Assembly: GCF_000011305.1 (NCBI RefSeq)
Contig: NC_004369.1
Location: 1,860,001-1,924,000 of the forward strand
Length of the DNA stretch: 64,000 nt
Origin: Corynebacterium efficiens YS-314
Lineage (GTDB): Bacteria; Actinomycetota; Actinomycetes; Mycobacteriales; Mycobacteriaceae
Direction of reading: 5' to 3'
Positions 35,363 through 43,356 of this stretch are shown one piece after another (the first letter of the stretch is position 1; every line of letters begins with the position of its first letter). The notes under the pieces were generated by a model. It was not told the origin of the DNA, did not search any database, and worked only from the letters and a program-made list of their open reading frames with translations. A program made the position numbers and the translations under genes.

Positions 35363-36628
35363 CTACGCGGACTTCCGGGTGAACACCCCGATGGTTTCAT
35401 AGTGGTGGGTTGCCGGAAAGGCATTGAACACCGCCAGACGGTCGAGGGTGTAACCACCCGCGGACCAGTCGGCGACATCCCGGGCGAAGGTGGCCGGATC
35501 ACAACCGATGTGGACGACCAGCTGGGGTTTCGCCCCGGCAATGGTGGCCACCACATCCGAACCCGCACCGGTACGTGGTGGGTCGAGCACCACCACGTGT
35601 GGCTTCGGCAGCTGGGAGGTGACGGATTCCACCCGCCCGGCGTGGAAGGTGACCGGCAGGCCGGCCAAGGCATCATCACCCGCTTCGGCGGATCCCTCGG
35701 ACAGTTCAACGGAGTGCACATGCGCACCCAACGCGCGGTTGATCACCGGCACGAACAGGCCGACACCGCCGTACAGGTCCCAGGCAACCGGGCCACGCTT
35801 ATCGACGTCGACAAGCTCGGCTCCGTCGAGCACCTCGCCGATGAACGCGGAGTAGGCTCCGGGGGCCTTCGTGTGTGCCTGCCAGAAACCGGAGACCGGG
35901 AAGGTCCAGGTGTGGTCCCCGACCGTCTGCTCCACGCTGCCGTCGCCTTCCAGCACATGCAGGATTGTCTCAGCGCGACGACCACGGGGGGCCTTCCTGA
36001 CCTCGACGACGGTGCGCACACCACGGTCATCGATGGCGGCGATGACCTCGGAATCCGGGGTGAAGGTCCGGGCACCGGGACCCACCAGGCCGTCGATAAG
36101 CTCAGGTACCACCTGGGAGCAGGCCACGTCGGTGACCAGGTCGTTCGAACGCAGCTTGCGGAAACCGGCGCGCCCGGAGGCATCGACGCCGAGGCGGACC
36201 CGGGTGCGCCATCCCTGGGAGGGTTCGAGCTCGAAGAGTTCCGGGGTCGGGATATCCGCGAGACCACCGATGCGCTGCAGCTGATCAGTCAGGACCCGGG
36301 ACTTGATCTCCAGCTCGGCCTCCGGGGAGAGTTCTGCATAATCGCAACATCCCGCACCGGCTGCCGCGGCGGGGCACCGGGAATCAACACGGTGCGGTGA
36401 GGCCACGTTGACCTGCACGACAAACCCGCGCGCGAACCGCTTCTTCACCTGGGTGATCTCGACATCGACATCATCACCCGGGAACCCGCCCCGGACGAAG
36501 ATGACCCGTCCACCGTGGTGTGCGATCCCCTCGCCGCCATGTGCGGGGCGGGTCACCTCAACGGTGATGGTGTCCCCCTTGGTGAGGTCCGGGGTGGGAT
36601 CGGTGGTCAGTTCGGCGGTGTCAGACAT
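35363..36628 (-). CDS. RNA (uracil-5-)-methyltransferase, TrmA/RumA family
   Basis: 421 aa from ATG 36628 (MSDTAELT), preceded by AAAGGGCAGG. An N-terminal TRAM domain (GDTITVEVTRPAHGGEGIAHHGGRVIFV) is followed by a cysteine group (CPAAAAGAGCCDY) of the type that binds an iron-sulfur cluster in RlmC/RlmD, and a SAM domain with DLYGGVGLFVPVI, LDPPRTGAGSD and the nucleophile Cys in HIGCDPATFARD. It would make m5U in rRNA or tRNA; which RNA cannot be told. Confidence 0.9.
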   Translation of the reverse strand: MSDTAELTTDPTPDLTKGDTITVEVTRPAHGGEGIAHHGGRVIFVRGGFPGDDVDVEITQVKKRFARGFVVQVNVASPHRVDSRCPAAAAGAGCCDYAELSPEAELEIKSRVLTDQLQRIGGLADIPTPELFELEPSQGWRTRVRLGVDASGRAGFRKLRSNDLVTDVACSQVVPELIDGLVGPGARTFTPDSEVIAAIDDRGVRTVVEVRKAPRGRRAETILHVLEGDGSVEQTVGDHTWTFPVSGFWQAHTKAPGAYSAFIGEVLDGAELVDVDKRGPVAWDLYGGVGLFVPVINRALGAHVHSVELSEGSAEAGDDALAGLPVTFHAGRVESVTSQLPKPHVVVLDPPRTGAGSDVVATIAGAKPQLVVHIGCDPATFARDVADWSAGGYTLDRLAVFNAFPATHHYETIGVFTRKSA

Positions 36629-36777
36629 GTGACCTGCCCTTTCTTCGGCATTGCTCCACGGGCCATGTGCTCGGTGTGATCCGGTGGCCACGCCCGTGAC
36701 AGCCACCCCGTTAAGTTGGTCATCCGCACCCTGGTGGAATCATTGCTGATCACTGCCAGGCTGCGGATCAGACAACA

Positions 36778-37602
36778 CTACCCCGCCTGACCGGCATTTC
36801 CGGTATCGCCGGCGGATCCGGGCTGGGTGGTGGGCTGGTTGTCGGGCTGGGTATTCTGTTTCTGCTGCTGGGCCCGCTTCGCCATGGCCTGCTGGATCTG
36901 CTCCGCAAACTGCTTGGGCAGGGCCACCGGCAGCGGGCTGCCGGCGAGAATGGGGGCATCACCGCGGTTGACGAAGGTCCGGGCGATGACCTCGTGGCCG
37001 AGTTCCCGCATGTCATCGGCACGGTCGGCGGGGCTGATCATGGTCATCCGGAGCATCCAACGCGGACCGTCAACACCGGCGATTCGGATGAGACGGTCAT
37101 TGGCCTCACCGACCACCTCACGACCCCAGGGGCCCTGTTCCACCCGGACGGTGAGACCGTCCCGTCGCATGCCGTCGGCGATCTCCCGGGTGGCCTCACG
37201 CCACTGCCCCGCGGAGGTGCGGCCCGCGAAGGCAACCGGGGTGATACGGCCGTGGGGGGTGACGATGTGGAGCATCCGTGGGCCCTGCTCCCCCATCTCC
37301 ACCTGTACCTCCGACTGCATGGGCAGTGGAATCTGCAGGGACCCCAGATCAAGCAGGCCCTTGGAGAAGTCGGAGAAATCGAAATCACCGATGTTCACCT
37401 GGCCCGCATCATACGGGCCGGTGGCGCCGGTGACCGCATCGTGGATTGGATCGGGCCGGTCATCACCCGCTTCCGGGCTTTCCCCCGGTGCTGTCTGGTC
37501 CGGCTCTGCCTGGGAGGGGACGTCATTGTAATGCGCTTCCTGTTCCTCGGCGTGCTGCTCAGGGGTTGACGCATTCTTCTTGCCAAACGGCCACAGTGCC
37601 AT
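36778..37602 (-). CDS. DUF3710 family protein
   Basis: 274 aa, soluble, no signal peptide. The DUF3710 core (about 85-235) includes LDLGSLQIPLPMQSEVQVEM and GVDGPRWMLRMTM. The N-terminal tail is acidic, and the last 45 residues are Gln/Thr/Asn/Gly-rich and probably disordered. Function unknown; conserved beside dut in actinobacteria (Rv2696c-Rv2697c). It follows dut on the same strand after 215 bases that hold a nested palindrome. Confidence 0.88.
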   Translation of the reverse strand: MALWPFGKKNASTPEQHAEEQEAHYNDVPSQAEPDQTAPGESPEAGDDRPDPIHDAVTGATGPYDAGQVNIGDFDFSDFSKGLLDLGSLQIPLPMQSEVQVEMGEQGPRMLHIVTPHGRITPVAFAGRTSAGQWREATREIADGMRRDGLTVRVEQGPWGREVVGEANDRLIRIAGVDGPRWMLRMTMISPADRADDMRELGHEVIARTFVNRGDAPILAGSPLPVALPKQFAEQIQQAMAKRAQQQKQNTQPDNQPTTQPGSAGDTGNAGQAG

Positions 37603-37687
37603 GATCTACCTTCCGGTCCTTCTTGTCTCTTACACGACCCAGGCACGCCCCCGACGGCGGGTGGGTGCAGGCCATGCGCATTATGAG

Positions 37688-37746
37688 GGTATCGCCCCCA
37701 CGGTAACCGGTTTCCCCCGGTTCCGTCCCCGGAAACCCCCGATACC
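37688..37746. other. nested palindromic element between dut and DUF3710 gene
   Basis: GGTATCG (37688-37694) pairs with CGATACC (37740-37746). Inside, ACGG-T-AACCGG (37700-37710) pairs with CCGGTTCCGT (37717-37726) around a TTTCCC loop, and C-rich single-stranded stretches flank this inner stem. It has the look of a folded RNA or an unusual terminator on the dut side. Confidence 0.5.
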
Positions 37747-37817
37747 GCCTGGATCCCCGTGTTCACGGCTGGGATGCCGGGCGCACCGCAGGGGTCGTTC
37801 CGGTGCGGGGTTTCGGT

Positions 37818-38285
37818 CTACGCTGTCGATCCCCTCCCGGTGGATCCATGCCCCTGGTCACCCCGGGTGGTCTCATCGAGTTCATCAACCTCGACGAAAT
37901 CCACCAGCTCCACCCGCTGGATGATCAGCTGCGCGATGCGGTCCCCGCGGGTGATGGTGATCGGGGTGCTGGGATCCAGGTTGATCAGACACACCTTTAT
38001 TTCCCCCCGGTAATCGGCATCCACGGTGCCGGGTGCGTTGACGATGCTCAGCCCCTCACGGGCGGCAAGCCCCGAGCGGGGATGGATCAGCCCGACAGTG
38101 CCCAGGGGCAGGGCGATGGCGACACCGGTGCCCACCAGTTCACGGTGCCCCGGCGCGATGACCACATCGGTGGTGGAGTGCAGATCAACACCGGCATCCC
38201 CGCGGTGTGCGCGGCGGGGCATGGGCAGACCCGGGTCGAGGCGGAGGAGGCGGATGCTGTCGATGGTGTTCAGGTTCTCAGTCAC
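37818..38285 (-). CDS. dut: deoxyuridine 5'-triphosphate nucleotidohydrolase
   Basis: 155 aa from GTG 38285 ([10 protein letters not shown]). The trimeric dUTPase motifs are present: GDAGVDLHS (I), [12 protein letters not shown] (II), [18 protein letters not shown] (III) and GDRIAQLII (IV); the glycine-rich motif V is less clear at the C-terminus ([16 protein letters not shown]). It converts dUTP to dUMP, keeping uracil out of DNA. The frame upstream of 38285 is unlikely. It is divergent from the DUF3093 gene. Confidence 0.94.
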   Translation of the reverse strand: MTENLNTIDSIRLLRLDPGLPMPRRAHRGDAGVDLHSTTDVVIAPGHRELVGTGVAIALPLGTVGLIHPRSGLAAREGLSIVNAPGTVDADYRGEIKVCLINLDPSTPITITRGDRIAQLIIQRVELVDFVEVDELDETTRGDQGHGSTGRGSTA

Positions 38286-38368
38286 CCCCTCAGGGTACGC
38301 ACGCCGTTGCCTGCCAGAGTCAACCGGGACGATGGTGCACTGCCACCGGTGCGATAGGATCACCTATT

Positions 38369-38920
38369 GTGAGTGATTCCCAACGTGCTGATTCTGTGAA
38401 CCCCCAGGGCCCCGGTGACGATTCCCCGGGCACCCGGATCATCTACCGTGAACGGCAGTGGGTCCCGTGGTACTGGTGGCTGGGGATGGCCTTCCTGGTG
38501 GCACTGCTGACCGCCCAGTTCGGTCTGAACCGTGATGATCTGTGGATTTATATCCCGGCGCTGGTGCTATCAGTACTCGCTGTGTGGATCCTGCTGAGTC
38601 TGTCCTCCACCGTGATCACGGTGGAGGAGGATGAGGATGGAACGCGCTGGCTGATCGCCGGGCAGGCGAACCTGCCCCATGACGTGGTGTCACGTTCCCT
38701 GGCGGTGCCGGCGACCGCGAAGCGTAATGCCATGGGTCGTCAGCTCGACCCGGCTGCGTTCGTGGTATCCCACGGGTGGGTGCATGAGATGGTCATGCTT
38801 GTCCTCGACGATCCGGAGGACCCCACCCCCTACTGGCTGATCGGCAGCCGCGACCCGGAGGCCCTACTGCGCGCCTTCGTCCCCGATCAGGCGGACGATG
38901 CCCTGGCTGATTTCTCCTAG
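38369..38920 (+). CDS. DUF3093 membrane protein
   Basis: 183 aa from GTG 38369. Two adjacent hydrophobic helices (WYWWLGMAFLVALLTAQFGL; LWIYIPALVLSVLAVWILLSL) are followed by a soluble domain with PHDVVSRSLAVPATAKRNAMGRQ. Function unknown. It matches Rv2698, divergent from dut. TAGGAT lies eight bases before the GTG and there is no Shine-Dalgarno sequence, so it may be leaderless. Confidence 0.85.
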   Translation: MSDSQRADSVNPQGPGDDSPGTRIIYRERQWVPWYWWLGMAFLVALLTAQFGLNRDDLWIYIPALVLSVLAVWILLSLSSTVITVEEDEDGTRWLIAGQANLPHDVVSRSLAVPATAKRNAMGRQLDPAAFVVSHGWVHEMVMLVLDDPEDPTPYWLIGSRDPEALLRAFVPDQADDALADFS

Positions 38921-38940
38921 GTTTCACCACAGATCCGCGG

Positions 38941-38982
38941 AAACCCCGTATCCCATTCTCTGGAGGTGGGGATACGGGGTTT
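38941..38982 (+). terminator. intrinsic terminator of DUF3093 gene
   Basis: AAACCCCGTATCCC (38941-38954) pairs perfectly with GGGATACGGGGTTT (38969-38982). Confidence 0.8.
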
Positions 38983-39099
38983 GCTTCTCACCTGGTCACC
39001 TGTTGTGGATGCTCCGTGTACCCGGTATGGAGGCAGGCATGGGCCGGTAACGGACCGGCGTTCTGCCCGCCTGGGTGATGCTGAGTGGTCAGCGTCCTG

Positions 39100-39390
39100 C
39101 TAGGCGCAGTCGAGGCAGATGTCTGAACCATCGGCCTCGGTGTGGGATTTGCGGTTGTTGCGCTGCACCAGGAAGCAACTGGCACAGGTGAATTCGTTCT
39201 CGCGGCGTGGCACCACATCGACGTTGAGTTCCTCACCGGAGAGATCGATGTTGGGGATCTCGAACGGCTCGACGATCTCACCGTCATCGTCCATGTCGTT
39301 GGCGGTCTCAACGGCCTTCAGGCCTTCGAGGGAGTCGGTCTCCAACTCGTCCTCGACGCGGCGACGCGGAGCATCATAATCGGTAGCCAT
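39100..39390 (-). CDS. DUF4193 zinc-ribbon-like protein
   Basis: 96 aa from ATG 39390, with GGGAGG seven bases upstream. Acidic protein (many Asp/Glu) whose C-terminus has two CxxC pairs (CASC and CLDC), probably one zinc site. DUF4193 is found in nearly all actinobacteria between dut and suhB (Rv2699c). The acidic body plus zinc ribbon suggests a protein-protein role, possibly with RNA polymerase or the ribosome, but that is a guess. Confidence 0.88.
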   Translation of the reverse strand: MATDYDAPRRRVEDELETDSLEGLKAVETANDMDDDGEIVEPFEIPNIDLSGEELNVDVVPRRENEFTCASCFLVQRNNRKSHTEADGSDICLDCA

Positions 39391-39468
39391 GGTGTTTCCT
39401 CCCGAGTGGGTTCGGTTCATCTTGCGAAAATGTGCACTTCAGCAAATGTCATGCAACGTTTAGCGCGC

Positions 39469-39497
39469 ATAGTAAATGAGAAAAACCGTCTTGTCAT
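39469..39497 (-). promoter_or_regulatory. predicted promoter of DUF4193 gene
   Basis: On the minus strand ATGACA (39492-39497) and TACTAT (39469-39474) are spaced 17 bases, about 80 bases before the start codon. Confidence 0.4.
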
Positions 39498-39515
39498 ACC
39501 CCCTGGTCAGAGGCC

Positions 39516-39555
39516 TAAAATTACGGGGATGAAAGCCAACCCCGGTCACGCCTGA
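39516..39555 (+). pseudogene. possible remnant: leaderless promoter plus 8-codon ORF
   Basis: TAAAAT (39516-39521) lies seven bases before ATG 39529, the usual spacing for leaderless genes here, but the frame stops after MKANPGHA at 39553-39555, directly against the suhB 3' end. Related actinobacteria carry a plus-strand gene between DUF4193 and suhB (mycobacterial Rv2700, cei). This may be what is left after deletion; it may also be chance. Confidence 0.3.
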
Positions 39556-40425
39556 TCAGTGCTGCAGCGGTGTGAGGGCACCGATGGTGTCGAAGAGATC
39601 TGTTACAGCCTCGAATACAGGGTGTGGCGCGGCATACAGAATCTCACCCGACTGGCCGGGGACAGACAGCCCGGGGGCGTGGATGCGGGCCCCGGCCTCC
39701 TGGGCGATGAGGATCCCCGCTGCGTAATCCCAGCAGCTGAGTCCATGTTCGTAGTAGACGTCCACCTCGCCGTCCGCCAGATGGCACAAATCCAGGGCGG
39801 CACTGCCCATGCGCCGGATATCCCGGACCACCGGCAGTACCCCGGTGAGCACCTGGGCCTGCTGTGCCCGGCGCGTGGTGGAGTATCCGAAACCGGTCGC
39901 GACCAGACACTGGGTGATGTCATCGATGCCATTGACCCGCAGGGCGACGATTTCATCGTTGTCGGGCAGATACTTGTACGCACCCTGGCCGCGGGCGGCG
40001 CTGTAGAGCACACCGGTTTCCACATTGATCACCGCCCCCGCAACCACCTCACCGTCGATGGCGGCGGCGATGGAGACCGCGTACTGGGGCAGACCGTAGA
40101 CGAAGTTGACGGTGCCGTCGATGGGATCGACAATCCAGGTGACCCCGCTGATCGAGGGGGTTCCGGTGCCCTCCTCCCCGATCAGACCGTCCTCGGGCCG
40201 TAGTTCCTGTAACCGGTTGGCAATGAAATCCTCAGCCAGGGTGTCCACGATGGTCACCGGATCCACCGCGGAGCTCTTGGTGTTGGTGTAGGCCCACATG
40301 TCACCCAGATCAGCCCGCTTATCCCTGATGCGGGCGGCTGTCAGGGTGACGGTCTCGGAGGCAACGGCCCTGAGTTCATTGAAGGAGAACGTGTATGCAT
40401 GCGTGGATTCCATACTGTCCATCAT
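39556..40425 (-). CDS. suhB: inositol monophosphatase family protein
   Basis: 289 aa from ATG 40425 (MMDSMESTHAY). Metal-binding motifs: GEEG, WIVDPIDGTVNF (DPIDGT) and CWDYAAG. It hydrolyses inositol 1-phosphate or related sugar phosphates with Mg2+. Inositol feeds the phosphatidylinositol pathway served by pgsA and pimA, though the substrate is not provable here. GCGGGAAAA lies before the start; the upstream frame to 40536 is not used. Divergent from ppgK. Confidence 0.92.
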   Translation of the reverse strand: MMDSMESTHAYTFSFNELRAVASETVTLTAARIRDKRADLGDMWAYTNTKSSAVDPVTIVDTLAEDFIANRLQELRPEDGLIGEEGTGTPSISGVTWIVDPIDGTVNFVYGLPQYAVSIAAAIDGEVVAGAVINVETGVLYSAARGQGAYKYLPDNDEIVALRVNGIDDITQCLVATGFGYSTTRRAQQAQVLTGVLPVVRDIRRMGSAALDLCHLADGEVDVYYEHGLSCWDYAAGILIAQEAGARIHAPGLSVPGQSGEILYAAPHPVFEAVTDLFDTIGALTPLQH

Positions 40426-40448
40426 GGTGTGTTTTTCCCGCAGGTGCC

Positions 40449-40480
40449 GGTGATTCCACTTCCCGCATCGGGAAATCACC
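40449..40480. promoter_or_regulatory. interrupted palindrome between suhB and ppgK
   Basis: GGTGAT (40449-40454) pairs with ATCACC (40475-40480), enclosing TTCCCG-CAT-CGGGAA (40460-40474). It lies 24 bases before suhB and about 65 before ppgK, so it could be an operator for either. Confidence 0.35.
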
Positions 40481-40531
40481 CTGACATATGACCTCTGCAG
40501 CTGTTTTCCTGCCGGATTCCCTGTTGGTTTG

Positions 40532-40537
40532 TACACT
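40532..40537 (+). promoter_or_regulatory. -10 element of ppgK (leaderless)
   Basis: TACACT fits TANANT and ends seven bases before ATG 40545. Confidence 0.55.
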
Positions 40538-40544
40538 TGGGCGC

Positions 40545-41297
40545 ATGACTGAAACGGGATTTGGAATCGATATTGGTGGTTCCGGCATCAAGGGTGCACG
40601 GGTCGACCTGTCCACCGGTGAGTTCATCGGCGATCGGATAAAGATCTCCACCCCCAAGCCCGCAACGCCTGACGCCGTCGCTGAGGTGGTCACAGAGATC
40701 CTCGCGGAAGCGCAGTGGGATGGACCGGTGGGCATCACGGTTCCCGCCGTGGTGCGTGGACAGGTGGCGCTCACTGCCGCCAACATCGATAAGGCGTGGA
40801 TTGGCACGGATGTCCACGAGCTGTTCCACCGGCACCTGGGTGATCGGGAGATCACCGTGCTCAACGATGCGGATGCAGCGGGCATCGCCGAAGCCACGTT
40901 CGGGCACCCCGATGCACGCAAGAGATCAGTCATCCTCCTGACCTTCGGAACCGGTATCGGATCAGCTTTTCTCATGGATGGTGAGCTTTTCCCCAACACA
41001 GAGCTGGGACATCTCATTGTCGATGACATGGAAGCAGAGCACCGCGCCTCCGGGGCTGTCAAGGACAACAAGGACCTCTCCTGGAAGGAGTGGGCCGCTG
41101 AGGTCAGCAGGGTACTCAACGAGTATGAGCGCCTCTTCTACCCCAGTTTGTTCATCGTGGGCGGTGGGATCTCCCGGAAACATAAGAAGTGGGTTCCACT
41201 CCTCGATGTCAAAACGGAGGTCGTTCCGGCGGAGCTGCGTAATCGCGCGGGTATCGTCGGGGCGGCGATGGCGGTGGCAAAACACCTGGCCCCCTAG
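40545..41297 (+). CDS. ppgK: polyphosphate glucokinase
   Basis: 250 aa from ATG 40545. ROK-family kinase with the phosphate loop [11 protein letters not shown] and the ATP site [10 protein letters not shown], and a late [12 protein letters not shown]. It phosphorylates glucose using polyphosphate or ATP. Between suhB and sigA as in mycobacteria (Rv2702). No Shine-Dalgarno sequence, consistent with a leaderless mRNA. An in-frame start at 40488 would add 19 residues not typical of the family. Confidence 0.95.
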   Translation: MTETGFGIDIGGSGIKGARVDLSTGEFIGDRIKISTPKPATPDAVAEVVTEILAEAQWDGPVGITVPAVVRGQVALTAANIDKAWIGTDVHELFHRHLGDREITVLNDADAAGIAEATFGHPDARKRSVILLTFGTGIGSAFLMDGELFPNTELGHLIVDDMEAEHRASGAVKDNKDLSWKEWAAEVSRVLNEYERLFYPSLFIVGGGISRKHKKWVPLLDVKTEVVPAELRNRAGIVGAAMAVAKHLAP

Positions 41298-41381
41298 AGG
41301 GTCACCTTCCCGCCACCGGATGAGCAGGGGGCGGGGTCTTGATTCGGGATTGTGGTTGGGCTATGCAAAACGGCCCCCTTG

Positions 41382-41410
41382 TGACACGTCAACAGCTAAT
41401 CACCTATACT
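41382..41410 (+). promoter_or_regulatory. predicted promoter of sigA
   Basis: TATACT at 41405-41410 with TGACAC 17 bases upstream (41382-41387). Transcription would begin near 41417, giving a leader of about 365 bases before sigA. Confidence 0.55.
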
Positions 41411-41439
41411 GGTCTGTTGATCGTGGACAAAAGGTAACC

Positions 41440-41481
41440 ATGAGATTGATTCACCCTTGTGACTTCCCAAGAAACACTTAA
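41440..41481 (+). CDS. 13-codon leader ORF in the sigA 5' region
   Basis: ATG 41440 is preceded by AAAAGG at ideal spacing; the peptide is MRLIHPCDFPRNT. It starts about 23 bases after the predicted transcription start, so it would be the first thing translated. Role unknown. Confidence 0.4.
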   Translation: MRLIHPCDFPRNT

Positions 41482-41660
41482 CTCAAAGCATTAACCCGTG
41501 GCGTGAATGCTGATGAGACTTTCCGGGATACGGCAACAGGGACATGGAGCAATTGATCGGCTGGCCATCTCTCGAGCGATGTGACTCAGACACAGACGCT
41601 TTTATTTGACGTTTCCGGGAACAAAGAAGCATTCCGGTTGTTGCATAAAGGTAGCTGAAG

Positions 41661-41789
41661 ATGACGCATCACTTGGACAAGCAAAGCGAAAGGGCATTAG
41701 TGGCAACCACTGAATCCTCACAGCACCGCTCGGATCAGTCGAAGAAGTCGATGAAAATGCACCAGGAGCCGTGGAGAGCAGCATGGTAG
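41661..41789 (+). CDS. 42-codon ORF overlapping the sigA start
   Basis: ATG 41661 has AAAGG nine bases upstream. The peptide starts [20 protein letters not shown], is rich in Ser, His, Lys and Gln, and its stop (41787-41789) overlaps the sigA start codon region by seven bases in another frame. The arrangement suggests translational coupling to sigA. No homolog recognised. Confidence 0.45.
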   Translation: MTHHLDKQSERALVATTESSQHRSDQSKKSMKMHQEPWRAAW

Positions 41790-43291
41790 AGAACAACGTA
41801 GCAAAGAAGACGGTCGCCAAGAAGACCGCCCGTAAGACAGCACGCAAGGCAGCACCGCGCGCGGCCGCACCTCTGGGATCGCAGGACATACCTGCGTCGT
41901 CGACGCCTGCCGCAACGTCTCCTGTGACCCCGGCGCCAGCCGCCATCGACGCCACTGTTGATGCAGCCACCCCGGCCAGCACCGATACGACAGCCGGCGA
42001 GGCGGAAACCTCGACCGGCACCGCCCCCGCGGCCAAGAAAACGGTTGCGAAGAAGACCGCGCGGAAGACCACTGCGAAGAAGACCACCGCGCGGAAGACC
42101 ACTGCGAAGAAGGCCGCTCCCGCCAAGGCCGCCCCGAAGGTGATTGATCCGGAGCTCGAGGACGAGGACGATGATCTGATTGTCGACGAGGAGGATCCCG
42201 CCTTCATCCCCGGTGACGAGCTGGAGCAGGACGATGAGGTCGCCCCACTCGGGGAAGAGGAAGAGGAGGAGGAAGAAGACGACGGTTCCTCCGTCTGGGA
42301 TGAGGATGAGTCCGCCACGCTGCGTCAGGCGCGTAAGGACGCCGAGCTCACCGCCTCAGCTGACTCCGTGCGTGCCTACCTCAAGCAGATCGGTAAGGTC
42401 GCCCTGCTCAATGCTGAGCAGGAGGTGTCCCTGGCCAAGCGCATTGAAGCCGGTCTCTACGCCACCCACAAGATGGAGGAGATGGAAGCTGCCTACGCCG
42501 CGGGCGACAAGGACGCCAAGCTCACGCCGGCGGTCAAGCGAGATCTCCGTGCCATCGCCCGTGACGGCCGTAAGGCGAAGAACCACCTGCTGGAGGCGAA
42601 CCTTCGTCTGGTGGTCTCCCTGGCCAAGCGCTACACCGGTCGCGGTATGGCGTTCCTCGATCTCATCCAGGAGGGCAACCTGGGTCTGATCCGTGCGGTG
42701 GAGAAGTTCGACTACTCCAAGGGGTACAAGTTCTCCACGTACGCCACCTGGTGGATCCGTCAGGCCATCACCCGTGCCATGGCTGACCAGGCCCGCACCA
42801 TCCGCATCCCCGTCCACATGGTCGAGGTCATCAACAAGCTCGGTCGTATCCAGCGTGAGCTGCTGCAGGAGCTGGGTCGCGAACCCACCCCGCAGGAGCT
42901 GTCCAAGGAGATGGACATCTCCGAGGAGAAGGTGCTGGAGATCCAGCAGTACGCCCGCGAGCCGATCTCCCTGGACCAGACCATCGGTGATGAGGGTGAC
43001 TCGCAGCTCGGTGACTTCATCGAGGACTCCGAGGCTGTGGTCGCGGTGGATGCGGTGTCCTTCACCCTCCTGCAGGATCAGCTCCAGGATGTGCTGGAAA
43101 CCCTGTCCGAGCGTGAGGCTGGTGTGGTCAAGCTGCGCTTCGGTCTCACCGACGGCATGCCCCGCACCCTGGATGAGATCGGCCAGGTTTATGGTGTGAC
43201 CCGTGAACGTATCCGCCAGATCGAATCCAAGACCATGTCTAAGCTGCGCCACCCGTCCCGCTCCCAGGTGCTGCGCGACTACCTGGACTAG
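41783..43291 (+). CDS. sigA: primary sigma factor SigA (group 1 sigma-70)
   Basis: 502 aa from ATG 41783 ([18 protein letters not shown]). The N-terminal 150 residues are unusual: a Lys/Ala/Thr-rich, histone H1-like tail with repeats, then a very acidic stretch with a run of eight Glu. Next come region 1.2 ([17 protein letters not shown]), 2.1-2.4 ([19 protein letters not shown]), 3, and 4 ([25 protein letters not shown]). It directs RNA polymerase to housekeeping promoters. A GTG at 41771 in frame is the alternative start; GGAGA lies five bases before the chosen ATG. Confidence 0.97.
   Translation: MVENNVAKKTVAKKTARKTARKAAPRAAAPLGSQDIPASSTPAATSPVTPAPAAIDATVDAATPASTDTTAGEAETSTGTAPAAKKTVAKKTARKTTAKKTTARKTTAKKAAPAKAAPKVIDPELEDEDDDLIVDEEDPAFIPGDELEQDDEVAPLGEEEEEEEEDDGSSVWDEDESATLRQARKDAELTASADSVRAYLKQIGKVALLNAEQEVSLAKRIEAGLYATHKMEEMEAAYAAGDKDAKLTPAVKRDLRAIARDGRKAKNHLLEANLRLVVSLAKRYTGRGMAFLDLIQEGNLGLIRAVEKFDYSKGYKFSTYATWWIRQAITRAMADQARTIRIPVHMVEVINKLGRIQRELLQELGREPTPQELSKEMDISEEKVLEIQQYAREPISLDQTIGDEGDSQLGDFIEDSEAVVAVDAVSFTLLQDQLQDVLETLSEREAGVVKLRFGLTDGMPRTLDEIGQVYGVTRERIRQIESKTMSKLRHPSRSQVLRDYLD
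42056..42115 (+). repeat. 30-base tandem repeat in sigA
   Basis: Two near-identical 30-base units (42056-42085, 42086-42115) encode the repeated [13 protein letters not shown] block in the basic N-terminal tail. Unit length is a multiple of three, so copy number could change without a frameshift. Confidence 0.75.
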
Positions 43292-43312
43292 GTTTCCCGG
43301 CTCAGCAGCAGC

Positions 43313-43345
43313 AAGAGGCGCCCGTGTGTTCCACGGGCGCCTCTT
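43313..43345 (+). terminator. intrinsic terminator of sigA
   Basis: AAGAGGCGCCCGTG (43313-43326) pairs with CACGGGCGCCTCTT (43332-43345), followed by a T-rich stretch. Confidence 0.8.
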
Positions 43346-43356
43346 TCTGCTTCTGG

